From assembly GCA_029298735.1 (NCBI GenBank), contig JANSLP010000199.1, forward strand, positions 1 to 58,540: a stretch of 58,540 bases of DNA, written 5' to 3'. Positions 32,021 to 43,271 of this stretch are shown here, piece by piece. The stretch's first letter is position 1. The number at the start of each line of letters is the position of its first letter. The notes under the pieces were generated by a model that saw only the letters and a program-made list of their open reading frames with translations, did no database searches and was not told the origin of the DNA. Origin of the DNA: Ophiostoma sp. CBS 140.51 (lineage: Eukaryota; Ascomycota; Sordariomycetes; Ophiostomatales; Ophiostomataceae). The position numbers and the translations under genes are program-made.

Positions 32021-33452
32021 GTGGGTGTCAGTGGGTGGACTGGGCTGGGGTGTGATCAGGGTAAGAGATGCATCTAACGTCGTTTGTAGCGATGGAGAAC
32101 GAAAAAATGAGACACGGAGAACACCAAGACTACGTCTGGAGAAGAGAGATAGGAGACAGGGAATTATGGCCAGGTCTGGATCTGGGGGATGGCGTGTTGT
32201 TTTTACCGAGACACTGCTATCATTTTTGCGTGCATCATCCACAGCGCTGGCGTTTTGATTTCATGATTTATTTTTGGAATTTCTTTTATCTTCATGATGT
32301 CCCTTACTGTATTTTTGCTACGCCTACCATGATTATCTACACAATCTTACCTCACGGACATTTCCGATTGCTTGATACATGAACTACCTGCCAATATTTG
32401 ACAATTATGACAAAACAAGTCACAACCAATTAGCCTCACAAGAGACAATGCCTCCCGTCCCAACAGCGAGGCTATCGGAAATATCCCTTGAAGTAGTGAT
32501 TGACGGATTGACGGTGCAAACCGGTCTCCTGTCAGTTGTTGGCCGCTGCTTTCCAACGAGCTTGCGAGCCTGGGAGCCTGGCTCTCGTTGCATCGCGATC
32601 GAGCTTCATCGCTTGGCAAAGATCTTCTCGAAGCGATCTACTGGGACGGACGCTTTGTAACCAGCTGAAGGTGGGGAATAGAAGTACACTTGGGAGGAGG
32701 TTGACGAGCTGAGACGAGGTTGAAGACTTGGTGCACAGTGCACTGACGTAGTGGGACAGTACGAACTGGGCTAGACAGCGCTGTTGTGGACAGTGCGGCA
32801 CTGTGCTTCCTGCCGTGTCTTGAATTTACCCCATATAGTTTGTCCCACTTATAAGCTACAATGACGTCATAGACCAACTCCGTCCAAAACGTCCTTCTTC
32901 GACCAGGAACCGATCGGCGACAACTCACTAATAACCCAATGGAGCTATCTGCAGGGGGAACACCCCAATGTCGAACGGTGCAAGTACTCCGATGCCTGTC
33001 GCTCTTAGCTGCAATGTATTACTTCGTACTTTTTTCGGTCAGCACTTTGTTTGTCCTTAAAGAGAGGCTTTACTGAAAGTACTGGCTGATTTGTTAGGGC
33101 CGAGCAGCGTGCCAAAGAGACTCCTCTCGCTCCTCTTTCTTCTGTTGTAGCTCCCGGGATGTTTCTCACAGGCGAAACAAAGCCAAAGACCGTCGTCATC
33201 GGTGGCAGCCGAGCCCAGATGAAATATGAAATCATAAGTGCTCCTTTACCTGGCAGTACAGGGAGATACCAAGTTTCGTAGACCTGTTCCCCTCGTCAGT
33301 CGCTCCTTGCATCTTTGGAGCCTCCTTCTTATATCTGCGAACTGCCAATTGTCCACTCGTAAACCCAACTTTCTCCTTTTTCGTTCTTCTTTTTCGTTTT
33401 TACACAGCCATTGCGAGGCAAAGCCATCGACAAACCCCATCTGGCATCCACA
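32021..33452. promoter_or_regulatory. Intergenic region before the SMP-C2 gene, with a CRE palindrome
   Basis: 1.4 kb without a credible gene. A perfect 10-base palindrome ATGACGTCAT (32861-32870) is the consensus site of ATF/CREB-type bZIP factors and lies about 580 bases before the next start codon. The final 100 bases are T/C-rich leader. Confidence 0.5.
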
Positions 33453-36400
33453 ATGTCGAACACACAGGAGAGGATAGTGCCTTCGGGCCAGCACTACTCT
33501 GGAAACAACCGCATCCCCAACATCAAGCAGTTTATGGACAGCCTCGATAACGAGAAGAAACAACGAGATGCCCAGATTGATGCACAGCAATCACAGCAAC
33601 AACAAAAGCAGCACAGGCTGGCTTCGGCCAACAAGCAGGGCGGCGAGGTAGCTGACCATACGGAGAATGAGGTCAGCGGCAAGCGGCGGCGCGTCGTCAC
33701 GGACCCGGTCACAGGGCACGAGGTCGAGATTGACGATATGGACGGCAAGCTTCTCAAGGCTGTGAGAGATCCTATCTTGTCAGTCCCCAATGCCAACCTC
33801 GATAAGGAGACCACGGCTAAGACCGAGGCCACACAGTCCGGCGAGGAGTATCGCCGCAATCAGGACATCACAGCACCGCCAGACCCCGTTGAGCCGGGCT
33901 CGACAAGTGACGTGCCCATCCACGGCGAGAAGACCAATGTGCTCTTCCACCCCACACCCTCCGTCAGCTACGAGCCAATGTACATTGCCCTCGAGGCACG
34001 CGCCAATGTTCTGTGTGCCACCATCTTCCTGGCCATTATTCTCGTCGGCAGGCTTTTTGGTGGTCGCCTGGTTGGCCTGATTCCTCTGGCAATCTGTGTT
34101 GCCAGCGGGATCTTCCTTTGGTTCAAGGACCTTATTCGCCAGGGCCGTGATATCGAGTGGTCTAGCGAGCAGAAGCGTGGCGAGACAGCCGTTGTCAACC
34201 TGATTCCAGAGTCCGTCGAGTGGCTCAACTCGGCCCTCGCCCTTGTGTGGGGCCTCATCAACCCGGATATGTTTGCTGGTGTTGCCGACACGCTTGAGGA
34301 CATCATGCAGGCCAGTGTTCCCGGTGTCGTCGACAATGTCAAGGTCAACGATATCTCACAGGGCAGCAACCCCATCCGCGTGCTCAGTCTACGTGCGCTT
34401 CCCGACTCGCACGTGAAGGACCTTAAGGAAGAGATTCGCAAGGACAACCAGCAGAACAAGGACCCACAGGAAGCTGCCGCCGACGAGGAGGGTGGTGAGT
34501 TCTACAATCTCGAGGCCACCATTGCCTACCACTCGCTGCCCTCGGGCAACGATGTCGCCTCCAAGGCTAAGAACATGGGCATGCAGCTGGTGTTCTACCT
34601 GGGTATCCGCGGTCTCTTTGGTGTTCCCTTCCCCATCTGGGTCGAGCTCAACGGCTTGGTTTGTACCGTGCGCCTCCGCGTGGCCTTCACGCCTGAGCCG
34701 CCCTATGTCAAGACGCTCAGTTTTACACTCATGGGTCTGCCCAAGATCGATGCAAGCTGTATCCCGCTGATCGAGAAGGGCGCTAACGTGCTCAACCTGC
34801 CTCTGATCTCTAACTTTGTCAACTGGACCATTGCCACGGCTGCCAACATGTATGTCGCGCCCAAGTCCATGACACTTGACATTGGCAAGATGTTGCAGGG
34901 TGATGGTATCCAGAAGGACACCACCGCGCTCGGTATCCTGTTTATCCGCATCCATAAGGCTACCGGCCTCAGCAAGCAGGATGCCCGTGGCTCCAAGGGA
35001 GGGGGATCCGACCCATACATTTGCGTCGCCTTTTCCAAGTTTGGCAAGCCCCAGTACTGCACACGTGTTATTCAGGACGACCTCAACCCTGTCTTTGAGG
35101 AGTGCGCTGCCCTGCTCGTTACGCCCGACATCATCCGCGTGGACGAGCAGTTGTCGCTCGAGTTGTGGGACAGCGACCGCTCTTCAGCCGACGATGTTGT
35201 CGGCAAGGTCGAGCTGAGCATCCAGAAGCTGATCCGCCACCCTGGCAAGTTCTTCCCCCAAGTGTCTAGCCTCCGCGGTGTCAAGGCCGAGAGCACCATG
35301 CCAGGCGAGCTGCACTGGGAGGTCGGCTACTTCAGCAAGACCCAGTTCCGCCGCGCCCTGCGCACCGATGGCAAGAACCCGGCTCTGCCCAAGGAGCTGC
35401 GTGAGGACCCCAAGTTCCAGGACGATCACGGCGTTATCACCAGCGCCGAGGAGGATGCTGTTGTCCACACGCCCCCTGACCCGCTGTGGCCTAGCGGTAT
35501 TCTCAGCGTCGTCGTCCACCAGGTTGTCGGCCTTGAGCTCGAGAACGTCAAGGGATCCAATGGCAAGCGCAAGGGCCGTGAGTACGAGCCTGCGCGTCCC
35601 GAGGCCGGTGAACTCAAGGAGGAACAGGGCAAGAAGCTGCCTAGCTCGTACTGCACCATCATCATAAACGACGAGCTTGTGTACAAGACACGCACCAAGG
35701 TGGTATCTTCCAAGCCCATCTTCGAGGCCGGTACCGAGCGTTTCATCCGCGACTGGCGCTCAGCCATTGCTACCGTCACTGTCCGCGACTCGCGCAACCG
35801 CCAGCATGATCCCATCATTGGTGTTGTGCCTCTGAAGCTGTCTGACGCCCTTTTGACTGGCAGTCAGAGCACGCGCTGGTACCCTCTTGACGGCGGTATC
35901 GGCTTCGGCCGCATCCGCATCAGCCTGCTTTTCCGCTCTGTCGAGCTGACGCTGCCTCGCACCCAGATTGGCTTCGGTGAGGTTGGCACCTTTGAGTTCC
36001 TGTCCGACTTCATCACCTCCACCAAGTGGGCTCCGTCGTCCCGCGTCAAGATGCGTCTGCGCACTGGTGGCAGCTCTCACAACATCCGCAGCGACAAGAG
36101 CAGCCGCACTGATGACGGCAACGGTGTGCGCTGGGACATCAGCGGCGCTGATGAAGAGGCTAAGGACCACAAAGCCAAACACGATAACCGTGTGCGTCTG
36201 CCCGTCCAGTACCGCTATCGGTCGCCCGTCTTCTTTGAGCTGCACCCTGTCGGCCGTCGCGGCAAGGATGCTTACGCCTGCGTCTGGCTGCAGGATATTG
36301 CCGACAACGAGGAGACTACTTTCGACATCCCCATCTGGAAGTGCGACAACCCGCTGTGTCTCTCGCAGAACTACATCACCGAGGAGAACAACAAGGATAT

Positions 36401-37519
36401 CCCTGACATCGAAATCGAGGAGCTCGGCCGCTTGCAGTTCCGTGGCCGGTTCAAGCCCGGTATGGATCGTGAGCATCTCAAGTTCGTCAGCGACAACGAC
36501 TCGCGCGAGACGGTCGAGACCTGGGAGGCGTGCTTCGCCGAGGGCGTGCGCACCGAGGTCGTCGAAGCCCAGGTGCCCAAGCACGTGCAGAAGCTGCACA
36601 ACGAGTCGCTGATCAAGAGCCGGGACGTGCTTGCGAACAAGTCCAAGGGCGACCAGCAAAAGTGGCTGGCCAAAGACGGCACTGACTGGTCGGGTGCCTT
36701 TGGCACGAGCGACAGCGCACAGATTCATGCTGCCAACGCTGCCGAGGGTCAAGGTCAGGGCCCTACGGCTGAGGAGAGCGCCGCTGCCAACATTGCTGGC
36801 GGTGATGTCGACGGTGTAGGTGGCGGACCTAGTCGCCGTGAGACGATGAACAGCATTGGCGCCTACGATGACGATGACGATGACGACGAGTTCGACTACG
36901 AAGACGATGATTATGACGACGAGTACGACGACGACGACGACATCGATGAGAATGGCGAGACGAGCAGCCGCAGCGCCGCCGATGCCGCCAGTCGGGTGAG
37001 TCGGCGCCGAAGCATGCGCAGCGCTCGCAGCTCCGGCCATCGCTCGCAACCCTCCGGTGACTCGGTCGACCTCGGCATCAATGACGCCACATCTGTGAAG
37101 AGCGGTGCCGGACACAGTCGCACAGGTAGCGGGGCCACCGGCGGCGCCATGTCGTCAAAAATCAGTGATGGCAACGGCAGTGTCAACGGAGGCCAGAACT
37201 CCACGAGCACCGATGGCACAAGCATCTCGGGCTCACGTCGGAAAAGCATCAGCAGCATCACCAATCCCATCAAGCAATACAAGGAGTACAAGACGCGGAA
37301 CCGCGATCTGCACCGCCGCCACCGGGGATTGATGCAATGGTAAGATTTACAAACTGGCGCGAATTCAACAACGATAAGGAAATTCGGAGACTAATATGGC
37401 ACAGGAAACCCATGCGCAACATGCAGTTTGCTAAAGACGAGGCCACTTTTGCCGTTCGTCGGGTGCTGAATGTTGGCAAGCTCAATGGCCGCTCGCCGGA
37501 CATTGAAACGGAGGTGTAA
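33453..37519 (+). CDS. Mug190/tricalbin-like ER-tethering protein with SMP and C2 domains, two exons
   Basis: Lipid-transfer and membrane-tethering protein of 1333 residues. Exons are 33453-37339 and 37405-37519 (donor GTAAGA, acceptor CAG). A disordered charged N terminus (about 1-175) is followed by a membrane hairpin (about 190-235, ATIFLAIILVGRLFGG and LIPLAICVASGIFLW). The SMP lipid-transfer domain spans about 246-480 (ESVEWLNSALALVWGLINPD). C2 domains lie at about 490-620 (DPYICVAFSKFGKPQYCTRV, with Asp loop residues) and about 677-830 (GILSVVVHQVVGLELENVKG). A strongly acidic Asp/Glu/Tyr tract lies at about 1138-1166. The C terminus (ITNPIKQYKEYKTRNRDLHR then GLMQW) crosses the intron. 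This matches the Mug190 branch better than classic tricalbins. ER-plasma membrane contact is expected from the family. Confidence 0.85.
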
Positions 37520-37830
37520 ATGTCTTGACATCTTACATGTTTGATATCCTGTTTGAATATTGTTGTTTTGTCGTTTACTTATTTATTTCTACTCTTATAT
37601 TTCCTTTGTTCAAATCTTTGCGATAGATACACGCAATGCGACATGGTTTCATCAGTAGACTGGAAAACCTTTTAACGAAAATCATAATAAAAGGAAAAGT
37701 ATACGGATTAGATTCGTGGAAAGAAAAGGCAAAACAAGGCTTGAATTATCCAATATGTACTCATACATGAAGACCAATAAAACAATATAAAAAGAACCGC
37801 ATCCATAAATGTACACAAATGCAATGCCAT
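37520..37830. other. Convergent 3' region SMP-C2 / SNU66
   Basis: 311 bases, strongly AT-rich, between facing stops. Consistent with two 3' ends. No gene seen. Confidence 0.4.
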
Positions 37831-39993
37831 CTAGTCTAACCGAATACCTGCCTCCTTGCGCTTTTTGAGCTGTTGTGCCGTTGCAGAGCTCATGCCGACG
37901 TTCTGGCTGGCGTCCAAGATGCCCTCGGCCATGTGACGCTTCTCGGCCTCAATTTTCTTCAGCATCTTGTCCGTCTTGCCGCGGCCACTCGTCTTTCCGT
38001 GGAAGCCGTGACTGAGAGCGCGGAACGCCTCCTTCTGGTTCAGCTCGCGGCCGTGCTCGTCGACGTATTCCAGGTTGAAGTTGGGCGTGTAATTCTTGTT
38101 GAACATGTCCTGCAGCATGCGCGAAGTCTGGAACTCGCGCTGGGCGTTTTGCTTGCGGGCATACTCTTCACGCTCGCGCACCGACATGCGCGACAGAGGG
38201 CCCGATGTCCGGTCGTGTTCACGCTTGCGCCGTGCTTCGTCTTCCAGGCGCGCAAGCTGCACCCGCTTTTCGGTGATGAACTTTTGGTGTGCCCGCATGC
38301 GTGCGTTCCGCTCATTGGCACTTAGGCCTTCACCGTCACCCTCGTCGTCAAGGATGCCACGTCCCCGCAAAATGGAGAGTGTTGCGCCCATACCCTGGCT
38401 GATCTTCTTCTCCTCCTCGAGACCGCCACCACCGCCTTCGTGGTGCGACACACTGCTGCCCTCCCGCTCGTTGCGGACATCTGCTTCGTCCGCATCCTCG
38501 TCCTTCATCGCCACGTCCTCGTCGGCACTCTCCTCCATGGCCGTGACGGACGATGCCCGGGCCTGTTTTCTGGGCCGTGGCGCATCGTCTTCACGGTCTT
38601 CGCGGCGCTTCAGGTTGTTGATAAATTCGGCCGTCTCGTCAATGACAATGCCGCCTATTGTTGAGGTGGCGTCGCCATCTCCGTCACCGTCACCGTTTTC
38701 GCCGTCCTCGCCATCTGGTGCTGCAGACGCTTCTCGCAGCTGCTTGGCAAGGTCTTCTGGCCGTGTCCGTTTCCGCTTCTTGAGGGCCTCGCGCCGCTGT
38801 GATGCCAACGACAGTTGCAGCTCGTCGTCGTCACGGAACAGCTCCTCGGCGTCCATGGCCCGGCGCTTGCGTCTCTTGGCTGCCAGCTCTGCTCCATCAT
38901 CGACATCCATCTCGGCGTCGTCAGGTGCATCGTCGGTCGCGCCTTCGTTGTCGGCTGCTGCCGCGAAGAGACCCTCGTCGTCGTCGACGCCACGCATCCG
39001 TGTCTTTTTCGTCTTGGACTTCTTTTTTTTGGGCTTCTTGATCTTGATTTCGGACGCGTCGAGGTAGTCGGACGAAGGCATGCCAGAGAGGATGTCATCA
39101 ATTGCCAGGTTTTGTTGTTCGCCAGCCTTTCCGTTGGCAGTTGTTGTGGTTGAGCCAGGGGCACCTAGTGCACCACTGCTCTTTCCATCGTCCAGACCTA
39201 AGATCGCGTTCGGGTCCAGCGTGAAGCCCTTCTTCTTCTTGCCGTATATCTCTTCATCGTAGTGGCCGAGAATGGTTTGCGAGCCGTCGTCGTTCAAAGG
39301 GTCGTAGACTGGGCGCTTCTTCTTGAGGCTGAGCCGCTCTTGCAGCTGTTCTTCCTCGCGCAGGCCCAGGTTCTCCAGCTCGTCGCCCTCGTCCTCGTCG
39401 CCAATGACTGCCGCGTCCTTGAGCGTGAGGACCTGGTCGTCACCGTCGAGAAGCGACGCCATGTCGTGCCCGACTTTGAGGCCTGTGGGCAGGTCATCGT
39501 CGTCCTCGCCGTCGCTGGCCAGCCCGGCTGCTCGCCGCCGTCTTCGCCGCTCTTCCTCGATTTTGGCTGCCTCATTCGCCTGTTGCTTCTCCTCCGCCTT
39601 TCCAATCTTCTTTTGCCGCTTCTTTTGCCCGCGCAGCCACGCCTTTGCGTCGTCTGCACCACCTCCTTCTTCATCGTCGTCGAGGTCGCCCAGTGTCTTC
39701 CCCTCCAACAGAGCATGCCGTTGTGCCTTTTCGCGTGCGCGCTTCACGGCTGCTGCCTTCTCTTCACGCCGGCGCTTGGCCTCCTGGGCATCTTGCACCT
39801 GCTTGAAGTTGTCGTAGGCTGCCGCGTGCCGGCCGTCGAGTGTCGCTAGGGGGTCATCTTCTTCGGCATTGCTGTCGTCATCTTCACCAGAGTCACTGTC
39901 GTCTGACTTTGGTTCTTGACCGGGAATCGGCAGAGGCTTCAGGCCCATCGACTCTCGGAGGCGGTTGGCCTCTTCGAGCGTGGCGAGATCCAT
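37831..39993 (-). CDS. SNU66: U4/U6.U5 tri-snRNP protein Snu66 / SART1 family
   Basis: Single-exon gene for 720 residues. Snu66 is part of the tri-snRNP and is needed for spliceosome activation. The first 25 residues (ATLEEANRLRESMGLKPLP) match the HIND element through which Snu66 binds the ubiquitin-like modifier Hub1. Charged Asp/Glu- and Arg/Lys-rich coiled regions follow (about 70-200). The conserved core blocks KKKRPVYDPLND, ILGHYDEEIYGKKKKGFTLD and the C-terminal RMLQDMFNKNYTPNFNLEYV, then SHGFHGKTSGRGKTDKMLKK, are diagnostic. The protein ends in QQLKKRKEAGIRLD. The sequence is highly charged as usual for the family. No intron is needed. Confidence 0.92.
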   Translation of the reverse strand: MDLATLEEANRLRESMGLKPLPIPGQEPKSDDSDSGEDDDSNAEEDDPLATLDGRHAAAYDNFKQVQDAQEAKRRREEKAAAVKRAREKAQRHALLEGKTLGDLDDDEEGGGADDAKAWLRGQKKRQKKIGKAEEKQQANEAAKIEEERRRRRRAAGLASDGEDDDDLPTGLKVGHDMASLLDGDDQVLTLKDAAVIGDEDEGDELENLGLREEEQLQERLSLKKKRPVYDPLNDDGSQTILGHYDEEIYGKKKKGFTLDPNAILGLDDGKSSGALGAPGSTTTTANGKAGEQQNLAIDDILSGMPSSDYLDASEIKIKKPKKKKSKTKKTRMRGVDDDEGLFAAAADNEGATDDAPDDAEMDVDDGAELAAKRRKRRAMDAEELFRDDDELQLSLASQRREALKKRKRTRPEDLAKQLREASAAPDGEDGENGDGDGDGDATSTIGGIVIDETAEFINNLKRREDREDDAPRPRKQARASSVTAMEESADEDVAMKDEDADEADVRNEREGSSVSHHEGGGGGLEEEKKISQGMGATLSILRGRGILDDEGDGEGLSANERNARMRAHQKFITEKRVQLARLEDEARRKREHDRTSGPLSRMSVREREEYARKQNAQREFQTSRMLQDMFNKNYTPNFNLEYVDEHGRELNQKEAFRALSHGFHGKTSGRGKTDKMLKKIEAEKRHMAEGILDASQNVGMSSATAQQLKKRKEAGIRLD

Positions 39994-40984
39994 GGCGAGG
40001 GACGTGTGTTGTGTTGTCCTGTAATGGGTTGAATGAGATGTTATCTATCGGGAGTATGGTGTTTGCGAAGGTTCGTGGTCGAGAAGGTGATCAATATGTA
40101 GCCAAAGACGAAGGCTGAGATGTTGTTGACTAAAGTCGTTCCAGATTGCCTTGCCTGTCACTGCACTGACACTGTGCGCGCCTAAGCATCGAGACCCGCT
40201 GTAAATTCGCCCCATCAAAAGCTGTTTACAGGAGAGTCCGATAAGATAACAAAAAGAGAAAATGGCTGGTACTTGTCTCCACGTGACGCGCTAGTCGTAT
40301 TATATAACCACTCTCTGGCTGCAGAAAAAAATTGTGGGTCCGTAGCTCCAGCCCATAAATATCGCGACGCAAATTTTCTTGGAGCTTGTTTCCCTTCTCT
40401 TTTTCTTTCTTCTTCCTTAATCACGGATCTGTGCCCAGACGTCCTTTGCTTGCTCGCCAAGTTCAGAGTTGATGCCTGCGGCAGTTCGATACATCCTATG
40501 GAGACATCGCATTTCTTCTGCCTTCACAGGCGGCGGTATGGTGTCAATTTCCTATCGACAGGTCCCAGAGCAATCGAGTTTCACCTGGGGAGATGCTGAG
40601 TTCGCCGTAAAAAGCTGAGCGACGCGGACTGGGAGGGCTCAAGACCGTCATATTCCAAGCCGTTTTCCGACGATCGTCGATCTATGAGGTTTAGGGAAAA
40701 CCATGACTCTGGTCACATCTATTCAACCTTCAACTTTTGTGGGTTCTCAGTGAGGCGTGTTTCGACAGATCAAGCCCATGTGGTTTTATCGAGATGCTTC
40801 TCACTTTGTTAGTATCACGTTTGCACTCGTTTGCATGGTACATCAACAGAAGTGCTCGCGCGAACGCTTTAATCTAGTATCGTCTAATGTCGTATCTCAT
40901 TTCTACGTGTGAAGCACGCCGTGTGGGCGTCATCTATGGTATCCTGTCTTTGACAGATTGCCCTTCATGCTGCCGCCAAGCTGG
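39994..40984. other. Intergenic region SNU66 promoter / NRK 3' end
   Basis: 991 bases. It holds the SNU66 upstream region (a CACGTG at 40280-40285) and the 3' region of the kinase gene. One 108-codon open frame (40273-40599) lacks protein character. Nothing else recognised. Confidence 0.4.
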
Positions 40985-41953
40985 TCATAAGTACTTGGCC
41001 TCCAGCTCGCGTATCAGCTTGTCAACAGCCCACTCCAGTGTTGTCGCCATGTCGACGTCGATGCCCTTGTCCAGTTGTGTCAGGATGCCTTCTGCCTCGA
41101 GCGTGGCCTTGTCGGGATTGCCTTCAACATCGCCATTCTCAAACAGCCACTTGTGCGCCTCGACGTAGTTGGGCCAGACAATCTTGTCGACGTAGCCTGG
41201 AGGGTCCTTCCAGAAGCCCTCGAGCGTTACATAGCCGTCGCGCGCCTCGCGTCGCTGCGTCGCCTTGGCGTGGCTGACTCTCAAAAACAGGCGGACATCG
41301 ATCTGCTCCATGGATGCACGTGTGGCTTCAGAGTACAGCAGGAAGCCGTCAAAGAAGCAGATCCTTAACGTGTTGCCGTCGTTGTTGGCCGAGACAAGCT
41401 TACTACCTGGCTGACCGGGTTGAAGCCATGCCTTGACCTTGGCCTTTTGAGCTTCAATCGTCTCGTCGGGGACAGGGCAATTGCCAACGGAGTTCTGGTC
41501 TTCTTTCGAAAAGAGATCGGGCTGTGGCGGAGACGGTGGGTTTGTGAGCGGAGTCGTTCGTTGAGAAAGAGGGAGATCTTTAGGAGAGGGAGAAGGAGGA
41601 GAAGAGGAAGTAGTAGAAAGAGGAGGAGTATGCCGAGAGGTTTCTCGTTGTCTGTCGCCGTGATCTGTGCGGCACGACAAATGAGAATTTCGACTGACCG
41701 GCAACACGCCGTGCGTGCGGATGTGGACGAGCGCCTGCTCCATGTCCGGAAGCGAGATGGCCTCAGCGCAGTCCCAGTCGGCAAGGCCGTCGACAGAGAT
41801 GGGGATATCCTTGTCATTCTTGTAGAAATCGTCTTCGTGGAGAATAAAGGTGTTGGGGAAGATATCGCGAAGTAGCCGAGCCAGTGTTGTTTTGCCGCTC
41901 GACGAACAGCCGCTGATGCCGACGACGACGGCCTTGCGGTCATCAGAAGACAT
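40985..41953 (-). CDS. NRK1: Nicotinamide riboside kinase, probably two exons
   Basis: Phosphorylates nicotinamide riboside to NMN in NAD salvage (cytosol). Walker A is GCSSSGKTTLA (about 12-22), and the substrate-handling HEDDFYKND follows. An LADWDCAEAI motif and later FFDGFLLY and LRVSHAKATQRREARDGY (lid Arg residues) fit the family. The minus-strand ORF is open from 41953 to 40985 (322 residues), but a 59-residue Ser/Pro-rich insert interrupts the conserved order just where a GTCAGT donor (41698) and a CAG acceptor (41522) occur. Splicing gives exons 41953-41699 and 41521-40985 and 263 residues, close to yeast Nrk1. The intron is 177 bases, a multiple of three with no stop, so both products are possible. 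I favour splicing. Confidence 0.88.
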   Translation of the reverse strand: MSSDDRKAVVVGISGCSSSGKTTLARLLRDIFPNTFILHEDDFYKNDKDIPISVDGLADWDCAEAISLPDMEQALVHIRTHGVLPVSRNSHLSCRTDHGDRQRETSRHTPPLSTTSSSPPSPSPKDLPLSQRTTPLTNPPSPPQPDLFSKEDQNSVGNCPVPDETIEAQKAKVKAWLQPGQPGSKLVSANNDGNTLRICFFDGFLLYSEATRASMEQIDVRLFLRVSHAKATQRREARDGYVTLEGFWKDPPGYVDKIVWPNYVEAHKWLFENGDVEGNPDKATLEAEGILTQLDKGIDVDMATTLEWAVDKLIRELEAKYL

Positions 41954-42433
41954 GGTAGGCGTGTGCTGTAGAAAAGGATGTGTTGTTGTGTGTAGTCCCG
42001 TCACGATAAGAAGTGAAGCAAATACGTGAGATTGGTTTCTATGTATTACGGAGTGTCGTAAAGATATGTACCGAAGCTATCGCTTGTGCAACCTGCAACA
42101 TCCCACTCACTGCGTGTTGTTACTGCCTAGGGAGGGCGAGCAATAGCGGGGTGCTACGCGCTGTAGCTTCGGTGGTGGTGACTACTGGCGAATCGCCTGG
42201 CAGCCAGTCCAAGATCGGCAGGTGGTAGCATCGAACTGCACCAACTCTGCCACTCTATTCTATATTTGTGCATCGCCGGAGCAGTCACGTGTGCGTGCCT
42301 CAACTGGCCACCGCTTCCTCCGCGACTCTGTCTTTGCCGGCATAGGCAGCGCGCCGTGCATCTTCTGAAAATGCCGAGCAAGTGCCCTAGGTCTTCTCCT
42401 CGCCTCCTCCTTTATGGTAACGCAGAGTACCTC
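41954..42433. promoter_or_regulatory. Intergenic region upstream of NRK1, after PTH2
   Basis: 480 bases between two minus-strand genes. It includes TCACGTG at 42285-42291. No gene seen. Confidence 0.35.
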
Positions 42434-43271
42434 TCACAGCAGCTTCAGGTGGCCGGTGATCTTGTCGACCAGGCTCTTCGGCGCCGGGCCGACTCCGAGC
42501 ACGGTCAAGCTTCCAGACTCAATCTGTGTGCGTCCTGCGTCTGCAATCACCTCGGCTGTCACACCTAGGCTGTGTGCGACGCCCATGAGCGTCACGAGAG
42601 TGTCCTCGCCCTTGGCCTGGACGGCAATCTTGGCCTGTCCACGGCGCTCCCAACGCTGCAGCAGCCGGGCGGAACTCCCCGTCGGGTCGCGCTCGGCGGC
42701 GCGGCGGAGGATCTTGTAGCAGGCCAGCGTGGCATGGCCGCATTGTGCCGCAATTTTGCCTAAACCGTTAGCGGCGTACTTCATAAATGAACGGAGAGAC
42801 CAACTCACCCTTCGTCATGCCCAAATCTGTCCGGACGACCAGCACCAGCTTGCACTCCTCGTCGCCCGAGTGGCTGTGCGTGTGCTTCGACTTGTCCTTC
42901 TCGTCCTTCTTGTCCTTGTCTTTGCTGCTGCTGCTCTTTTTCTTCTTCTTGCTGCTGGTGCTGCTGCCCGCAATACTGGATGCCCGCCGCACTCGCAGGC
43001 CATCCCGCATGTCTGCCTCGTCGCCGTTGGCCCAGTTCGGCGCATGGTCCAGTAACACGCCGTCGTCCACGTCCGAGAACTCGCTCTCAAACGGATCCGT
43101 CAGGTTCCTCCGGCGCTCCTCGGCCAGCTCAGGCGAGATCAGGTAGCCGCGCGTTGAGTAGATGCCAAAGAGCAGTCCTGTCACGAACGCGACGGCGCTC
43201 GTGCTGATGGCCAACGCCGCTGGGTTGGCCATGGTTCGATCGGCCCAAGCAGCCATTGTGGGGGGCGCCAT
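42434..43271 (-). CDS. PTH2: Peptidyl-tRNA hydrolase 2 (Pth2) with N-terminal membrane anchor, two exons
   Basis: Cleaves the ester bond of peptidyl-tRNAs released from stalled ribosomes. Exons are 43271-42809 and 42759-42434 (donor GTGAGT, acceptor TAG), giving 262 residues. An N-terminal hydrophobic segment (PAALAISTSAVAFVTGLLFGIY, about 18-40) anchors it to a membrane, mitochondrial outer in animals. A Lys/Ser/Asp-rich linker (about 105-140) follows. The PTH2 domain starts at CKLVLVVRTDLGMTKGKIAAQCGHATLACY, where the Lys-x-x-x-Gln-x-x-His active-site block is intact, and ends in LTVLGVGPAPKSLVDKITGHLKLL. The length and order fit fungal Pth2. It is tandem between NRK1 and UTP7. Confidence 0.93.

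Noticed and set aside
35760..37115. 451-codon open frame antisense to the SMP-C2 gene
   Set aside because: Composition (Val/Leu/Ala/Asp-rich) reflects the complement of biased codons. The plus-strand gene is conserved throughout.
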